DNA of 48,817 nucleotides from an uncultured Thermosynechococcus sp. (GTDB taxonomy: Bacteria > Cyanobacteriota > Cyanobacteriia > Thermosynechococcales > Thermosynechococcaceae), in the NCBI RefSeq assembly GCF_938074695.1, contig NZ_CALJEM010000026.1, forward strand, positions 1 through 48,817. The letters are read 5' to 3'. The notes under the pieces are model-generated. The model worked only from the letters and a program-made list of their open reading frames with translations. It searched no databases and had not been told where the DNA came from. Position 1 is the first letter of the stretch, and each line of letters begins with the position of its first letter. Positions 20,737 to 29,665 of this stretch are shown here, piece by piece. The position numbers and the translations under genes were made by a program.

Positions 20737-21675
20737 CTATGCTTCAGGGAAGCGGGTTGGCGATCGCAAGGCCTGCTGTAAGCAATCGCGCCACGCCAAT
20801 GCGGAAATGGCAACCAGCAACCCCAAGAGGGTGGCGCCAATCACTTGATGGGCAACGGTGAGTGCTGGGACTTGTAGCTTCAGTTGTAAAGTGCTCCACC
20901 CCAGAGCCACTTGCAGACCCACCAGCGGCAGGAGCAAGAAACTCAATTGCCGCAACAGGGGAGCCAAAGCTGGGCTGCGCCACGCCACAATCACAACGCT
21001 GAGGACGCTCAGGGTGGCCGGGACAACGCCTATTAGATGGCTATTGAGCACTCCACACAGGCGATCGCCATAGAGGCACTGATGTACTGCCCACTGCGAC
21101 GACACCAAGCCGCCCAACAAGCTTTGGCCATAGACACATATAGCGGCGATCTGTACGACAATCCGCAACCAACGGGCGCTACCCGTGCCACTAAAGGGAG
21201 CCAAGCCAACGGTGATTGCCGTTAAAAGACAAAAGAAGAGCAAGCCTGTACCAAGGTGAGCGGTGACAATTTCAAAGCGCAGCAACTCAGTCACCGTGAG
21301 TCCGCCGAGAATCCCCTGCACAATCACAAGGCACAGTGCCGCCCCAGCAGCGTAGGGTACCCAAGGAGACAACGCTTGTCGCCAAGCCACGCTTAATCCT
21401 GCAAAGGCGATCGCCAGCAGGCCTAAACTCGTGGCCAGCAGACGGTGAAACCACTCTAGAAAGATCTGCAGATCCATTTGCGGCACCAGCGTGCCAAAGC
21501 AGAGGGGCCAATCGGGACAGGCTAAACCGGCATCCATTACCCGTGTGGCACTGCCCACCGCCATCAAAAAGAGGGTAAAGACCGTCATCAGCAGAACGAG
21601 GCGAAAAATCCACTGGCGACGGACACTGGGATCACTGCCTAGGGTCAAGGGTGGAACATCAAAAGGACCCAGCAC
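20737..21675 (-). CDS. ctaA: Heme A synthase (CtaA/COX15)
   Basis: A 312-residue membrane protein with about eight spans that oxidises heme O to heme A. The N-terminal half holds the DAGLACPDWPLCFG block and the HRLLA histidine, and the second half repeats the four-helix pattern with a histidine near HQVIGA. The start is GTG at 21675, with GAGGAA at a suitable distance; no other in-frame start is available before an upstream stop. Forms an operon with ctaB. Confidence 0.93.
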   Translation of the reverse strand: MLGPFDVPPLTLGSDPSVRRQWIFRLVLLMTVFTLFLMAVGSATRVMDAGLACPDWPLCFGTLVPQMDLQIFLEWFHRLLATSLGLLAIAFAGLSVAWRQALSPWVPYAAGAALCLVIVQGILGGLTVTELLRFEIVTAHLGTGLLFFCLLTAITVGLAPFSGTGSARWLRIVVQIAAICVYGQSLLGGLVSSQWAVHQCLYGDRLCGVLNSHLIGVVPATLSVLSVVIVAWRSPALAPLLRQLSFLLLPLVGLQVALGWSTLQLKLQVPALTVAHQVIGATLLGLLVAISALAWRDCLQQALRSPTRFPEA

Positions 21676-21817
21676 AGATGTTTCCTCGACAGCAACAACT
21701 CCTTCATGGTAAAGAAGCTAAAGGGGGGATCACGGCCAGGGTGAAAATCTATAGCTTTTCTTTAAGTTTTCGCTAGAGTATAAACTTTTCTTGCAATTTT
21801 TTGCTGAGGTGGGCTAT

Positions 21818-22375
21818 CTAAAACGATGGCTCGCTGGCACTGGGTTGGCTGCGCAAAAAGTGGAGAAAATCCAAGAGTTCTTCATCGGTGAGTTGCTGGC
21901 GCGATCGCTTACCATAGCGTTCGAGTAAACAGGCACGGCCTTGGGCTTCTGTCCATCCCAAGCGTTTCATTTCCGCGGTGGTTTGGGCAATTTCATCCGC
22001 CAGATCCACAGGCTCGCGCTTGGTGGGCGGCTTCTCGCTCGCTGACTTACTACGGCGGGGGCTGGGAGGGGTGGTGGGTTCTAGGAGCAGCTCGGTATTG
22101 CTGGCCTCTGACCAAGGGGCCGCCTCTAGGGCTGCAGGGGGGCGGGGAATCAGTTCTGCTTCCGTTTGCACAGGCAGGTGAATTCCCAAAAGTTGCAGGG
22201 CGCGCTGGCGGGCGCTATCTTCCGCCTGTTCTAGGGTCGGGGCAGCGGCCATCCCCGTAGCTAGAACGGTGTCCCCCACTAAGAGGGTCGTTTTGACAAT
22301 GAAGAGACCGTCATGAATTTGCAATAAATCGCTAACAATGCTGCCGGTGGGATAGCGGCGATAGAATTCGTTCAT
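21818..22375 (-). CDS. Conserved-looking protein of unknown function, two-domain
   Basis: 185 residues from ATG 22375; the frame stays open to 22528, but MNEFYRRYPTGS makes the natural start. The N-terminal domain (about 1-65) looks like an alpha/beta fold, with IVSDLLQIHDGLFIVKTTL and then a helix AEDSARQRALQLL, a pattern loosely like dsRBD or Rad52-type domains. A proline- and serine-rich linker (about 75-125) joins it to a C-terminal helical domain (about 135-185) with LGWTEAQGRACLLERYGK and LTDEELLDFLHFL. That second block is reminiscent of C-terminal domains of phage-type strand-annealing proteins. No function is claimed. It stands 62 bases downstream of csaB. Confidence 0.7.
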   Translation of the reverse strand: MNEFYRRYPTGSIVSDLLQIHDGLFIVKTTLLVGDTVLATGMAAAPTLEQAEDSARQRALQLLGIHLPVQTEAELIPRPPAALEAAPWSEASNTELLLEPTTPPSPRRSKSASEKPPTKREPVDLADEIAQTTAEMKRLGWTEAQGRACLLERYGKRSRQQLTDEELLDFLHFLRSQPSASEPSF

Positions 22376-22437
22376 GGGGGGCCGCAACAAAACGACGCAT
22401 CGAGTTAATCTTATCCTATCCTTGCTGGTGGGCTGGC

Positions 22438-23457
22438 CTAGAGCAGATTCAGCACTGCCCGGTGAACCGCCGCCGACCGCAGGTAGGGTTGATAGTCGGG
22501 CAGGGGGGCTGAAAATGTCTGCTGCCATTGCTGAACCAAGGCAGTGGGGTCAGGGGGTAATGCCTCCAGTTCAACGCCGGCCATACCCGTATCGGCCATT
22601 AAGTAACTCACCTTGGGATCGTAGCTGAGGGCAAAGCAGCGACAGCCAACACTGGCCGCCATAATCAAGGCATGCAGGCGCATGGCGATCGCCCCTGCCG
22701 TTGTCGCCAGGAGTCCCTTCATCTCGCGGGGATCTTCACAGGACACGAGTTGCGTCTGCTCAGGAACCAATGCCCCATAGAGATCCTCAGCCAAGGGCAA
22801 ATCCTGTTGAGGTTGAAAGGGCAACAGCAAAAGCGGCACACCTGTTTCTTGCTGCCACTGACGCAAGGCCATTTTCAACAACTGCCAGCGATCGCCCGTC
22901 AGGTGCCGATGGGGACGCAAGCAAACTGCAATCGCCCTCTTTTCCTGAGGGGGCGCAACAGGACGCGCCGACAGCAGCCACACGGGATCAGCTCCCTGTT
23001 GATGGGGAATCCCCCACTGCCGCAGGAGGGCGGCTGATCCGGAATCCCGCACCGTGACGGCCAGACAGCGGCGGAGAACTGCCCGTGTCCACCCCCGATA
23101 GACTGGCGATCGCAGCGGTCCAATCCCCTGTGCCCAAGCAATCGTGCGACAGCCAAACCGCTGTGCAAGGGTCATTAAGCCCAAGTAGTAGAGGGGACTC
23201 CGCCAACTGGTTACATCCTGAATGAGGCTGCCGCCGCCCCAAATAAAGGCTTGGCTCTGTTGGAGGGTGCGCAGTACCTTGCGCCACCGGCGGCGATCGC
23301 AGGTGGCAACGCCATAGCGGGCTGCCGTGGCTGCCGCATTGCCGCTGAGAACCACGGGCGAAACGTGGGGCGGCAACTGTTCCAAGAGCGTCGCCAAGAG
23401 GGCTTCATCCCCGGCATTGCCATAGCCGTAGTAGCCACAGAGAAAGACTTGAGTCAT
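22438..23457 (-). CDS. csaB: Polysaccharide pyruvyl transferase CsaB
   Basis: A 339-residue CsaB-family enzyme, which adds pyruvyl ketals to cell-wall polysaccharide, in other bacteria to anchor S-layer proteins. Family features are the N-terminal CGYYGYGNAGDEALL block, IWGGGSLIQD (about 85-95), and the C-terminal AMRLHALIMAA block. ATG 23457 overlaps the TGA of the sirB-like gene (ATGA), so translation is coupled; the longer frame to 23544 would run into that gene. No S-layer gene is in the window. Confidence 0.9.
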   Translation of the reverse strand: MTQVFLCGYYGYGNAGDEALLATLLEQLPPHVSPVVLSGNAAATAARYGVATCDRRRWRKVLRTLQQSQAFIWGGGSLIQDVTSWRSPLYYLGLMTLAQRFGCRTIAWAQGIGPLRSPVYRGWTRAVLRRCLAVTVRDSGSAALLRQWGIPHQQGADPVWLLSARPVAPPQEKRAIAVCLRPHRHLTGDRWQLLKMALRQWQQETGVPLLLLPFQPQQDLPLAEDLYGALVPEQTQLVSCEDPREMKGLLATTAGAIAMRLHALIMAASVGCRCFALSYDPKVSYLMADTGMAGVELEALPPDPTALVQQWQQTFSAPLPDYQPYLRSAAVHRAVLNLL

Positions 23458-24149
23458 CCCACAGGCTCCACCAGCGGCACCGCTTGTAGAATCTGTTGCA
23501 GCACGTTGATCAAGGCGCGGGTGGGCTGAATGGCGGGCACCCAAGAAATGGAGTGATGGGGATACCTAACTTGCAGCCTTGCCACTTGCTGGTGCACTTG
23601 GTTGACGGTTTTCCCGCCAAAGAGAAAGTAGCCATAAATTTTGCTACTGGTGTGGCCTTCAGCTATCCGCGCCTCAATGGCCTGATCTAAACTTGTTGCT
23701 TGCGTCAGCAGTGCTGGCAGCACCCCACAGGTCTGACACAGCGCCTCAAACCAAGGGAGAACCTCAGGCCGACGACTGCCGTGGCCAAGGAGAATGTGGG
23801 CGGATTCATGGGCGATCGCCAATTGTAACCACGCCTGAAAGAGGGGCTGTCCCCCCAAAAAAGGAAGCAATTCGATGGGAAGCACAGCGTTGGCTGCTGC
23901 GATCGCCGGCGGCAGATCCACCACCACATGGTTGCCCGGCAACAAAAAGAGGGGCAGGATCACCAGTCGCTCCGCCCCCTGACACTGTGCCTGCTGACTA
24001 AACTGGCGAATCTGCTCAGGCAGCGGTGCCCCTTCTAGGGTGCCCCATCCCACCTTACCTAGGCCGGCCAATTGCTGGCAGAGAAATGCCAGTGCCTGCT
24101 GCGGCACCGGGTCAGGACTGCCGTGGCTAATGAGGAAGTAGGCCGTCAT
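23454..24149 (-). CDS. sirB: Sirohydrochlorin ferrochelatase / CbiX-type chelatase
   Basis: A 231-residue class II chelatase that inserts a metal (iron for siroheme, cobalt in cobalamin makers) into sirohydrochlorin. The two half-domains each show the metal-binding histidine: LISHGSPDP (His9) and LLGHGSRRPE. That length fits a fused two-domain CbiX/SirB. Start ATG 24149 overlaps the hisS stop (ATGA); its own stop overlaps the csaB start in the same way. Iron versus cobalt use cannot be told from the sequence. Confidence 0.87.
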   Translation of the reverse strand: MTAYFLISHGSPDPVPQQALAFLCQQLAGLGKVGWGTLEGAPLPEQIRQFSQQAQCQGAERLVILPLFLLPGNHVVVDLPPAIAAANAVLPIELLPFLGGQPLFQAWLQLAIAHESAHILLGHGSRRPEVLPWFEALCQTCGVLPALLTQATSLDQAIEARIAEGHTSSKIYGYFLFGGKTVNQVHQQVARLQVRYPHHSISWVPAIQPTRALINVLQQILQAVPLVEPVG

Positions 24150-25414
24150 GCCGAAGCAAAGAAGCGCGATCGCCAGTTCTCGCCCAAGAGTTCCTGCTGC
24201 GGGACTAAGACTTGCTCGCCGGAGGCCAACCACTTCACCTGTACGGTGCGCTCCGTAGCTTCACTCTCGCCAATGACCAGACACACCGTGGCACCGACGC
24301 GATCGGCACGTTTCACCTGCTTAGCAAAGGCGCTGCCGCTAAGATCCACTTCTACGGTGTACCCTTGACGGCGCAACTGCTGGGCTAAAATCAGCCCCTG
24401 CCGTTCGGCGGCTTCGCCGCGCGTCACCATATAGAAATAGGGTTCCGCCCGTGGCGGTAAGGGGCGCTCCCGCAGGAGTAAAATCAACCGTTCTAGTCCC
24501 ATGGCCCAGCCAATGGCAGGGGTGGCAGGTCCCCCTAACTCCTCCACCAGGTGATCGTAGCGACCCCCCCCACAGACCGTTCCCTCATTGCCCAAGCTTA
24601 AGTCCTGAAATTCAAAGGCAGTGTGGGTATAGTAATCCAGACCCCGCACCAGGGCAGGGTTAATCTGGTAGCGAATGCCGAGATCTTGCAGAAGGGATTG
24701 CACCTGCTCAAAATGGTGGCGGGATTGCGGACTGAGATAGTCCAATAGACGAGGGGCTTCCTTGACAATGGCTTGGGTGCGCGGGTCTTTGCTATCGAGA
24801 ATGCGCAGCGGGTTGCGGTGCAGCCGGTCTTGGGAATCGGGGTCTAAGTCGGCTGTGTAGGGCGTGAGGTAATCCACGAGGGCTTGGCGGTACGCCCTGC
24901 GATCTTCGCGATCGCCCACAGAGTTGAGCATGAGGGTTAACTCTTTTAGTCCCAAAGCCTGCAGGATCTCTAGGGCCACGGCAATCACCTCCGCATCGGC
25001 GCGGGGATCAGCACTCCCGAGCACTTCTACCCCCAACTGGTGAAACTGGCGATAGCGACCTGCTTGGGGGCGCTCATAGCGAAACATCGGGCCTAGGTAC
25101 CACAGGCGTTGCACGCCCCCTTGGCTATGGAGGCCATGCTCGATATAGGCGCGAACCACCCCTGCTGTGCCTTCGGGGCGCAGGGTTAACGACCGCTGAG
25201 CGCGATCGCTAAAGGTGTACATTTCCTTGCTGACAATATCGGTGGCTTCCCCAATCCCCCGCTCAAAAAGAGACGTGTACTCAAAAATGGGGGTGCAAAT
25301 TTCGCGGTAGGCGGCGCGATCCAGAATCTGGCGAGCAGTGGTTTCCAAGTACTGCCAATAGACCCGCTCGGCGGGCAAAATGTCGCGCGTTCCTCGGGGT
25401 GCTTGCAAACCCAT
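24146..25414 (-). CDS. hisS: Histidyl-tRNA synthetase
   Basis: A 422-residue class II synthetase. The family motifs are seen: the N-terminal PRGTRDILP, motif 2 with FRYERPQAGRYRQFHQLGVE, the histidine-specific LVRGLDYYTHTAFEF, and motif 3 with GIGWAMGLERL-type residues (AIGWAMGLERLI). The C-terminal anticodon-binding domain is complete. It is the first gene of a coupled set hisS-sirB-csaB joined by two ATGA overlaps, an unusual grouping of translation, tetrapyrrole and envelope functions. Confidence 0.97.
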   Translation of the reverse strand: MGLQAPRGTRDILPAERVYWQYLETTARQILDRAAYREICTPIFEYTSLFERGIGEATDIVSKEMYTFSDRAQRSLTLRPEGTAGVVRAYIEHGLHSQGGVQRLWYLGPMFRYERPQAGRYRQFHQLGVEVLGSADPRADAEVIAVALEILQALGLKELTLMLNSVGDREDRRAYRQALVDYLTPYTADLDPDSQDRLHRNPLRILDSKDPRTQAIVKEAPRLLDYLSPQSRHHFEQVQSLLQDLGIRYQINPALVRGLDYYTHTAFEFQDLSLGNEGTVCGGGRYDHLVEELGGPATPAIGWAMGLERLILLLRERPLPPRAEPYFYMVTRGEAAERQGLILAQQLRRQGYTVEVDLSGSAFAKQVKRADRVGATVCLVIGESEATERTVQVKWLASGEQVLVPQQELLGENWRSRFFASA

Positions 25415-25455
25415 GGGGCAGGAGTGAGCAAATGAAACAGACGTATTATACCTGC

Positions 25456-25782
25456 CTAGCTCCCCAGTAACTTCTCCACTCGCTCCAGAATCTCGCGCAT
25501 GTGCCTTAATTCCTCTAAAATCTCCCTCAGGAGGTCGGTGGTGGGATTGGGGGGAATGGTTTTCAATTCCACATGGAGCGTGGTAATGCCCATGACATCG
25601 CGGGCAAAGCGCGCCACTTCGTTGGGGTGAAACAGCAGCGGTTCGCGGCGAGTTTTGCGATGCTCTGGGTTGAGGCGTTGGGGATCAAAGGGGGGATTGA
25701 GGGTGTCTTTACTGGTATTAACGTAGCGGTAGATGGAGGCACGGGAGCGGCGGAGAATTTGCTGTACCTGATCAATGGTCAT
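25456..25782 (-). CDS. Small HTH-type DNA-binding protein
   Basis: 108 residues. The N-terminal MTIDQVQQILRRSRASIYRYV looks like an AlpA/MerR-type winged helix, with a second block LLFHPNEVARFARDVMG that resembles the end of such domains. The C-terminus (about 70-108) is a strongly predicted coiled coil (LREILEELRHMREILERVEKLL), likely for dimers. The frame starts at 25821, but ATG 25782 has a near-ideal GGAGGAGG 8 bases upstream and is preferred. It lies between recN and hisS on the same strand. A regulatory role is inferred only. Confidence 0.78.
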   Translation of the reverse strand: MTIDQVQQILRRSRASIYRYVNTSKDTLNPPFDPQRLNPEHRKTRREPLLFHPNEVARFARDVMGITTLHVELKTIPPNPTTDLLREILEELRHMREILERVEKLLGS

Positions 25783-25884
25783 TAGCTCATCCTCCTCCCC
25801 CCAGTGGGCAGAATACTGCATTGAGCATGACCAAAGGGTAATGGGGCTATCAAATTTACTCTAGATAACGCAGAAATGACTCTG

Positions 25885-27609
25885 TTAAGTTTTCATTGTT
25901 ACTTCTTCTGAGTCTAGGGTAGTGGAAGAGGGGCGATGTTGCTGCGCCAACAAACCACTCGCAAAAGAGAGTGCCACAGTGGAGCGATCGCCCCCCGCCA
26001 AATCCGCAAGAGCTTGGATACGTGCCTCATCGGTTAAGTAGTGTACAGCGATTGTCGTTGTTGAGGTGGTTGAATCAATATCCTTGTGCACCAGATAGTG
26101 GTGATCAGCTGCTGCTGCAATTAAGGATTGATGGGTAACGCACAACACTTGATGGGTTTGACCCAAGCGGCATAAGCTCTCGGCAATTGCCGCCGCCACT
26201 CGTCCAGAGACGCCCGCATCAATTTCATCAAAAATCAATGTCTTTGGTGTTTGTTGGGTCGTCAGACAGGTCTCCAGCGCCAGTAAAAAGCGACTCATTT
26301 CACCGCCAGAGGCAATCTCCCCAAGGGGTTGCAGGGGCTGGCCGGGGTTGGCGCTCCAGAGAAAGGTAATCTCGTCGGCACCGGCGCTAGTCACCTCCGT
26401 GGGTGTGAGCTGAACCGCAAACCGGGCTTGGGGAAGGCCAAGGGGTTTGAGGTGCACTAATAGGTCTTGCTGTAGCTGCTCGGCTGCCTGTTGCCGCAGC
26501 TGGCGGAGTTGGGCGCTGGCTGCTTCAAGGGCCTGTCGCAGTTGGGTAACTTCTGCTTCTAAAGACTCTTGGCTTGTGGATTCTTGACTCAGGGCTGCTA
26601 ATTCTGCTTGGCTGCGATCGCGATAGGCAATGACACTGGCCAAATCAGGGCCATACTTGCGGCACAACCGTTGAAGTTGGTGAATCCGCTGACCTAGGGC
26701 TTCCAGGGTGGCCGGATCGGCGTCAAGGCGATCAGCATAGCTGCGCAGTTGGCGGGCGGCTTCCGTCGTGTGGGCGATCGCCCCCTCCAACAATTCGCCA
26801 ATGGGCTGAAGCTCTGCATCCCAGTCGGCAATCGCTTGCAATGCCCCTTGGGCTTGCGCTAGCAGGGTCACCACACTGGGTTCCCCTTCGTAGAGAAGGT
26901 GATAGGCCCGCTGACTTTGAGCTTGCAGTTCCTGCACATGGCTGAGGCGTTGATAGTCCTGTTGCAACTGGGTCAGTTCCTCAGGATCGTTTAGAGCAGC
27001 AGGCAGCAGTTCTTGGAGTTGAAGGCGCAGCAAGTCCAGGCGTTGGAGGCGCTGCTGTTCTTGAGCAGCAAAGTCTTGCCATTCTCGCTGCCGCGCCTGC
27101 CAAGCACGATAGGCTGCTGCCACCCGCTGCCGCTGAGCTATTAAGGCCTCGCCACCATAGCGATCGAGCCAATCCCGCTGTTGGGCAGCACTGGCCAGTT
27201 GCACCGCCTGTCCCTGGGCAGTAAGGCGCACAAGGTGTTGCCGCAGTTCCTGAAGTTGTTGGCGATTCACCAGCACACCGTTGACTCGACTGCGACTGCG
27301 AAAGGTCTCTCCCCTAAGGCTAAACTCGCGGGTGCAGATTAATTCATCGCCTTCAGCATCAATTTCTAGGATGGACAGCCACTCTCTGACCGGGGGGGTA
27401 ATGGTGAAAATGGCCTCAATACAGCCCTGCTCTGTCCCCGATCGCAACTGCCGTGCCGAGAGCTTGCCCCCCAGAAGGGCATCAATCGCATCAAGGAGAA
27501 TAGACTTGCCTGTCCCTGTTTCCCCTGTGAGGACATTCAAGCCCCGCTGAAAGGTCACCTCTAGCTCTGCAATGAGGGCAAAATTCTGAATCCGCAGCGT
27601 TTGTAGCAT
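25885..27609 (-). CDS. recN: DNA repair protein RecN
   Basis: A 574-residue SMC-like ATPase that acts early in double-strand break repair. Walker A is GETGTGKS (29-36), a long glutamine- and leucine-rich coiled coil fills about 150-390, and the C-terminal Walker B is LIFDEIDAGVSG with a preceding SGGEMSRFLLALE signature. Length is typical. It is divergent from crtR, with 150 bases between the starts. Confidence 0.95.
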   Translation of the reverse strand: MLQTLRIQNFALIAELEVTFQRGLNVLTGETGTGKSILLDAIDALLGGKLSARQLRSGTEQGCIEAIFTITPPVREWLSILEIDAEGDELICTREFSLRGETFRSRSRVNGVLVNRQQLQELRQHLVRLTAQGQAVQLASAAQQRDWLDRYGGEALIAQRQRVAAAYRAWQARQREWQDFAAQEQQRLQRLDLLRLQLQELLPAALNDPEELTQLQQDYQRLSHVQELQAQSQRAYHLLYEGEPSVVTLLAQAQGALQAIADWDAELQPIGELLEGAIAHTTEAARQLRSYADRLDADPATLEALGQRIHQLQRLCRKYGPDLASVIAYRDRSQAELAALSQESTSQESLEAEVTQLRQALEAASAQLRQLRQQAAEQLQQDLLVHLKPLGLPQARFAVQLTPTEVTSAGADEITFLWSANPGQPLQPLGEIASGGEMSRFLLALETCLTTQQTPKTLIFDEIDAGVSGRVAAAIAESLCRLGQTHQVLCVTHQSLIAAAADHHYLVHKDIDSTTSTTTIAVHYLTDEARIQALADLAGGDRSTVALSFASGLLAQQHRPSSTTLDSEEVTMKT

Positions 27610-27685
27610 TGTGGCTCCACGAGAGCAACAGTTCTAGGGCAATCCTTGGGAAAAGAGCTGCAACCCACTTTTAGGATCGTGCGAC

Positions 27686-27715
27686 TTGATTTTGTACCGC
27701 TGATTAGCCTACATA
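27686..27715 (+). promoter_or_regulatory. Candidate crtR promoter
   Basis: TTGATT at 27686-27691 and TACATA at 27710-27715, spacer 18 bases, giving a leader of about 40 bases. A GAGGAG ribosome binding site sits at 27743-27748. Inferred from hexamers only. Confidence 0.45.
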
Positions 27716-27759
27716 GTAGAAGGTAACATTTTGCAACAATGTGAGGAGCAACCGCGCGG

Positions 27760-28647
27760 ATGATCACGGAGGTAGCCATCCCGACCACGGTTCCCAAGGA
27801 ATTTTTAGGTCCCCCGCTGGGCTTTAATCCCACACTGGTGATGTTTTTTGCGGCATTTGCGATCGCCCTTCTCTCCACTTGGGGCCACTTTCAAGGGCAT
27901 TGGCCGGGCTGGATTTCCTTTGGGGCAAATATGTTGGCCTTGCACTTGATGGGCACAGTGATTCATGATGCCTCCCACAATGTTGCCCACAGTAACCGGA
28001 TTATGAATGCGATCATGGGTCATGGCAGTGCTCTGATGTTAGGGTTTGTCTTCCCTGTCTTTACCCGCGTCCACATGCAGCACCATGCCCATGTCAATGA
28101 TCCCGAAAACGATCCTGACCATTACGTTTCCAAAGGGGGGCCGTTGTGGCTGATTGCTCCTCGCTTCTTTTACCATGAGGTTTTCTTTTTTAAGCGGCGA
28201 CTTTGGCGAAAATACGAACTTCTAGAGTGGTTTCTCAGTCGCCTAACACTGGCAGGGATTGTCACCTTGGCGGCGGTCAATGGCTATTTAGACTACGTGC
28301 TCAACTACTGGTTTTTGCCGGCGGGGGTCGTGGGTCTAATGCTGGGTCTATTTTTTGACTATTTTCCCCATCGCCCCCACATAGAGCGCGATCGCTGGCA
28401 CAATGCGCGGGTTTATCCCAGTCGCCTTCTAAATATCTTGATTTTCGGCCAAAACTATCACCTGATCCATCATCTCTGGCCGAATATTCCCTGGTACAAA
28501 CTACAGCCGGCCTACTATGCCACCAAACCCCTGTTGGATGCCCACGGCTGTAAGCAGACCCTTGGTATATTTGAACCGGGGAATTTCTTGCCCTTTCTCT
28601 ACGATGCGTTGGTGGGCTTGCACTTCCATCGCCCCCGTTCTTCTTGA
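27760..28647 (+). CDS. crtR: Beta-carotene hydroxylase CrtR
   Basis: A 295-residue integral membrane di-iron enzyme that hydroxylates beta-carotene (and related carotenoids) to zeaxanthin and relatives in cyanobacterial membranes. The histidine boxes are HDASHN (69-74), HMQHH (105-109, with a further His111) and HLIHH (234-238), in the desaturase/hydroxylase pattern of CrtR and CrtW rather than the CrtZ type. The FPHRPH block lies between. Several hydrophobic spans are present. The ABC ATPase gene follows with almost no gap. Confidence 0.95.
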   Translation: MITEVAIPTTVPKEFLGPPLGFNPTLVMFFAAFAIALLSTWGHFQGHWPGWISFGANMLALHLMGTVIHDASHNVAHSNRIMNAIMGHGSALMLGFVFPVFTRVHMQHHAHVNDPENDPDHYVSKGGPLWLIAPRFFYHEVFFFKRRLWRKYELLEWFLSRLTLAGIVTLAAVNGYLDYVLNYWFLPAGVVGLMLGLFFDYFPHRPHIERDRWHNARVYPSRLLNILIFGQNYHLIHHLWPNIPWYKLQPAYYATKPLLDAHGCKQTLGIFEPGNFLPFLYDALVGLHFHRPRSS

Positions 28648-28661
28648 GGTCAATCTCGCCT

Positions 28662-29621
28662 ATGGTAACTGAGGCTGCGGGCGATCGCCCCCTCGTGGTG
28701 GCGGTCGAGAATTTACGAAAGTCCTATCGTAGCGGCTTCTGGCTGCGCACCGTGCTCACCCCCTTGCAGTCCGTATCCCTAGAGGTACGCCAAGGGGAAA
28801 CTTTTGGTCTGCTGGGTCCCAACGGTGCAGGCAAGACCACCTTCCTCAAGATTCTCCTGGGGCTTGTGAAACCCAGTGGCGGTCAGGGCACGCTGCTGGG
28901 GCATCCCTTGGGCGATCGCGCCGTGCGGCAGCGGATTGGCTACCTGCCGGAAAACCCCTACTTCTATGACTATCTGACAGCTTGGGAATTCCTAGAGTTT
29001 ACGGCGGGACTCTTTGGCCTCAGTGCCGCTACCCGCAGAGAACGTATTCCCCTGCTTTTGGAGATGGTTGGCCTCAACCTCAAGGACGCCCGCAAAAAAC
29101 AAATGTGCCGCTATTCTAAGGGAATGGTGCAGCGGGTCGGCTTGGCGCAAGCCCTGATTAACGATCCTGAAGTGGTGTTTTTGGACGAACCCATGTCGGG
29201 TCTCGATCCCCTTGGCCGCTACCAAATTCGTGAGATTATTCTTTCCCTAAAACAGCAGGGCAAGACCATCTTCTTCAACAGTCATGTCCTGGCGGACGTG
29301 GAGGCCATTTGCGATCGCATTGGCATTTTGGCCCAAGGGCAATTAATTTGTGCTGGCAGCGTGGATGAACTGCTCGGCAGTAGCGAAGCTTACCATGTGG
29401 TGGGCAAAGGAGGTCATGTGGATGGCCTTCAGGAATGGCTCTATTCCCTAGAAATTCAGGGCGATCGCTGGCAAGGGGTGATCAAAATTCCCCTGCCCCG
29501 GTTTCTAGCCTTGGTTGAAGAAATGGGGGGCAAAGTCCTACAACTGCGCCTTGCTCGCCCCACCCTCGAAGAGTTTTTTGTGGAACAACTGCGCCAACAG
29601 GGGATTCAAGTGACCCATTAG
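28662..29621 (+). CDS. ABC transporter ATP-binding protein
   Basis: A 319-residue ABC ATPase of the multidrug/Nod/ABC-2 export group: Walker A GPNGAGKTT, signature RYSKGMVQRVGLAQAL, Walker B VVFLDEPMSGLDP, and an H-loop in FFNSHVL. The C-terminal 90 residues are the extra domain usual in this group. The signature YSKGM differs from LSGGQ, as is common there. A TTG at 28644 overlapping the crtR stop is also in frame, but ATG 28662 is chosen. No permease gene is adjacent, so the membrane partner is unknown. Confidence 0.9.
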   Translation: MVTEAAGDRPLVVAVENLRKSYRSGFWLRTVLTPLQSVSLEVRQGETFGLLGPNGAGKTTFLKILLGLVKPSGGQGTLLGHPLGDRAVRQRIGYLPENPYFYDYLTAWEFLEFTAGLFGLSAATRRERIPLLLEMVGLNLKDARKKQMCRYSKGMVQRVGLAQALINDPEVVFLDEPMSGLDPLGRYQIREIILSLKQQGKTIFFNSHVLADVEAICDRIGILAQGQLICAGSVDELLGSSEAYHVVGKGGHVDGLQEWLYSLEIQGDRWQGVIKIPLPRFLALVEEMGGKVLQLRLARPTLEEFFVEQLRQQGIQVTH

Positions 29622-29665
29622 GGACGCAATCCCTCTGAAGTCCTCGTCACAACAGGTCATCATCC

